Source: Planctomycetota bacterium
Lineage (GTDB): Bacteria; Planctomycetota; Planctomycetia; Isosphaerales; Isosphaeraceae
Direction of reading: 5' to 3'
Length of the DNA: 6,570 nucleotides
Assembly (NCBI GenBank): GCA_021778575.1
Contig: JAJYCH010000285.1
Coordinates: 1-6,570 of the forward strand
The notes beneath the pieces were generated by a model. The model did not search any database. It saw only the letters and a list, made by a program, of their open reading frames with translations, and had not been told where the DNA came from. Position 1 is the stretch's first letter; every line of letters begins with the position of its first letter. This document shows positions 6,546 through 6,570 of the stretch, in pieces. The translations under genes and the position numbers were made by a program.

Positions 6546-6570
6546 TGTAGGGTGGGTCGAGCCTGAGCGA
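6546..6570. repeat. Partial dispersed repeat (REP-like), cut by the right edge
   Basis: TGTAGGGTGGGTCGAGCC followed by TGAGCGA resembles the left half of palindromic intergenic repeats of the form GTAGGGTGGGTCGAGC...GACCCACC that I recall from planctomycete and other genomes. The matching right arm would lie beyond the window, so the identification is tentative. Confidence 0.4.

Larger units (their letters stand above)
6317..6570. other. Operon leader / upstream intergenic region without a gene
   Basis: These 254 bases have no credible coding frame on either strand. They must hold the promoter of the minus-strand operon unless it lies beyond the edge. I looked for sigma-70-type -35/-10 pairs on the minus strand and found none with acceptable spacing. 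The region holds a 10-base inverted repeat, several short palindromes (TTTTCGAAAA at 6420-6429, TCCCGGGA at 6442-6449), a 5-bp CCCAT/ATGGG hairpin (6480-6495) and a partial dispersed-type repeat at the edge. Confidence 0.6.

Overview
The window is GC-rich by eye. Apart from a 254-base leader at the right edge, it is filled by one minus-strand gene cluster read from right to left. The base composition, the frequent GATCG-type words and a partial GTAGGGTGGGTCGAGC-type repeat at the right edge would fit a planctomycete (Isosphaeraceae/Gemmata-like). That assignment is an inference and no taxonomic marker gene is present.

Layout in transcription order: a leader with inverted repeats and no gene (6570-6317); a small SWIM-type zinc-finger protein starting at GTG (6316-5843); a 431-residue protein I cannot assign to a family, starting in an ATGA overlap with the SWIM gene (5846-4551); a CoxE-like protein with a C-terminal von Willebrand factor A (VWA) domain and a MIDAS site (4540-3131); a MoxR-type AAA+ ATPase (3117-1948); and a DUF5682-like protein whose C-terminus lies beyond the left edge (1943 to before 1). 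The junctions are a 4-base overlap and gaps of 10, 13 and 4 bases, with Shine-Dalgarno-like words at most starts. This is almost certainly one operon with translational coupling.

The gene set MoxR ATPase + VWA + DUF5682 + SWIM is the same as that of the E. coli yehL-yehM-yehP-yehQ locus and of similar loci in actinobacteria, none of which has, to my knowledge, an assigned biochemical role. MoxR ATPases and VWA proteins are known to act as pairs (RavA-ViaA, CbbQ-CbbO, NorQ-NorD, CoxD-CoxE), in which the AAA+ ring remodels a client and the VWA protein is the adaptor. The likely client here is the DUF5682 protein. It carries an HHSP motif, a following acidic motif, an R-E-x-x-M motif and a G-A-A-H motif, in the order seen in TIKI/TraB/EreA/ChaN-type metal-dependent enzymes. 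The SWIM protein and the 431-residue protein would supply a zinc-binding recognition or scaffold function. The hydrolase reading and the client assignment are inferences; the domain calls for the ATPase and the VWA domain are secure.

The long plus-strand reading frames opposite these genes are GC-driven shadows.
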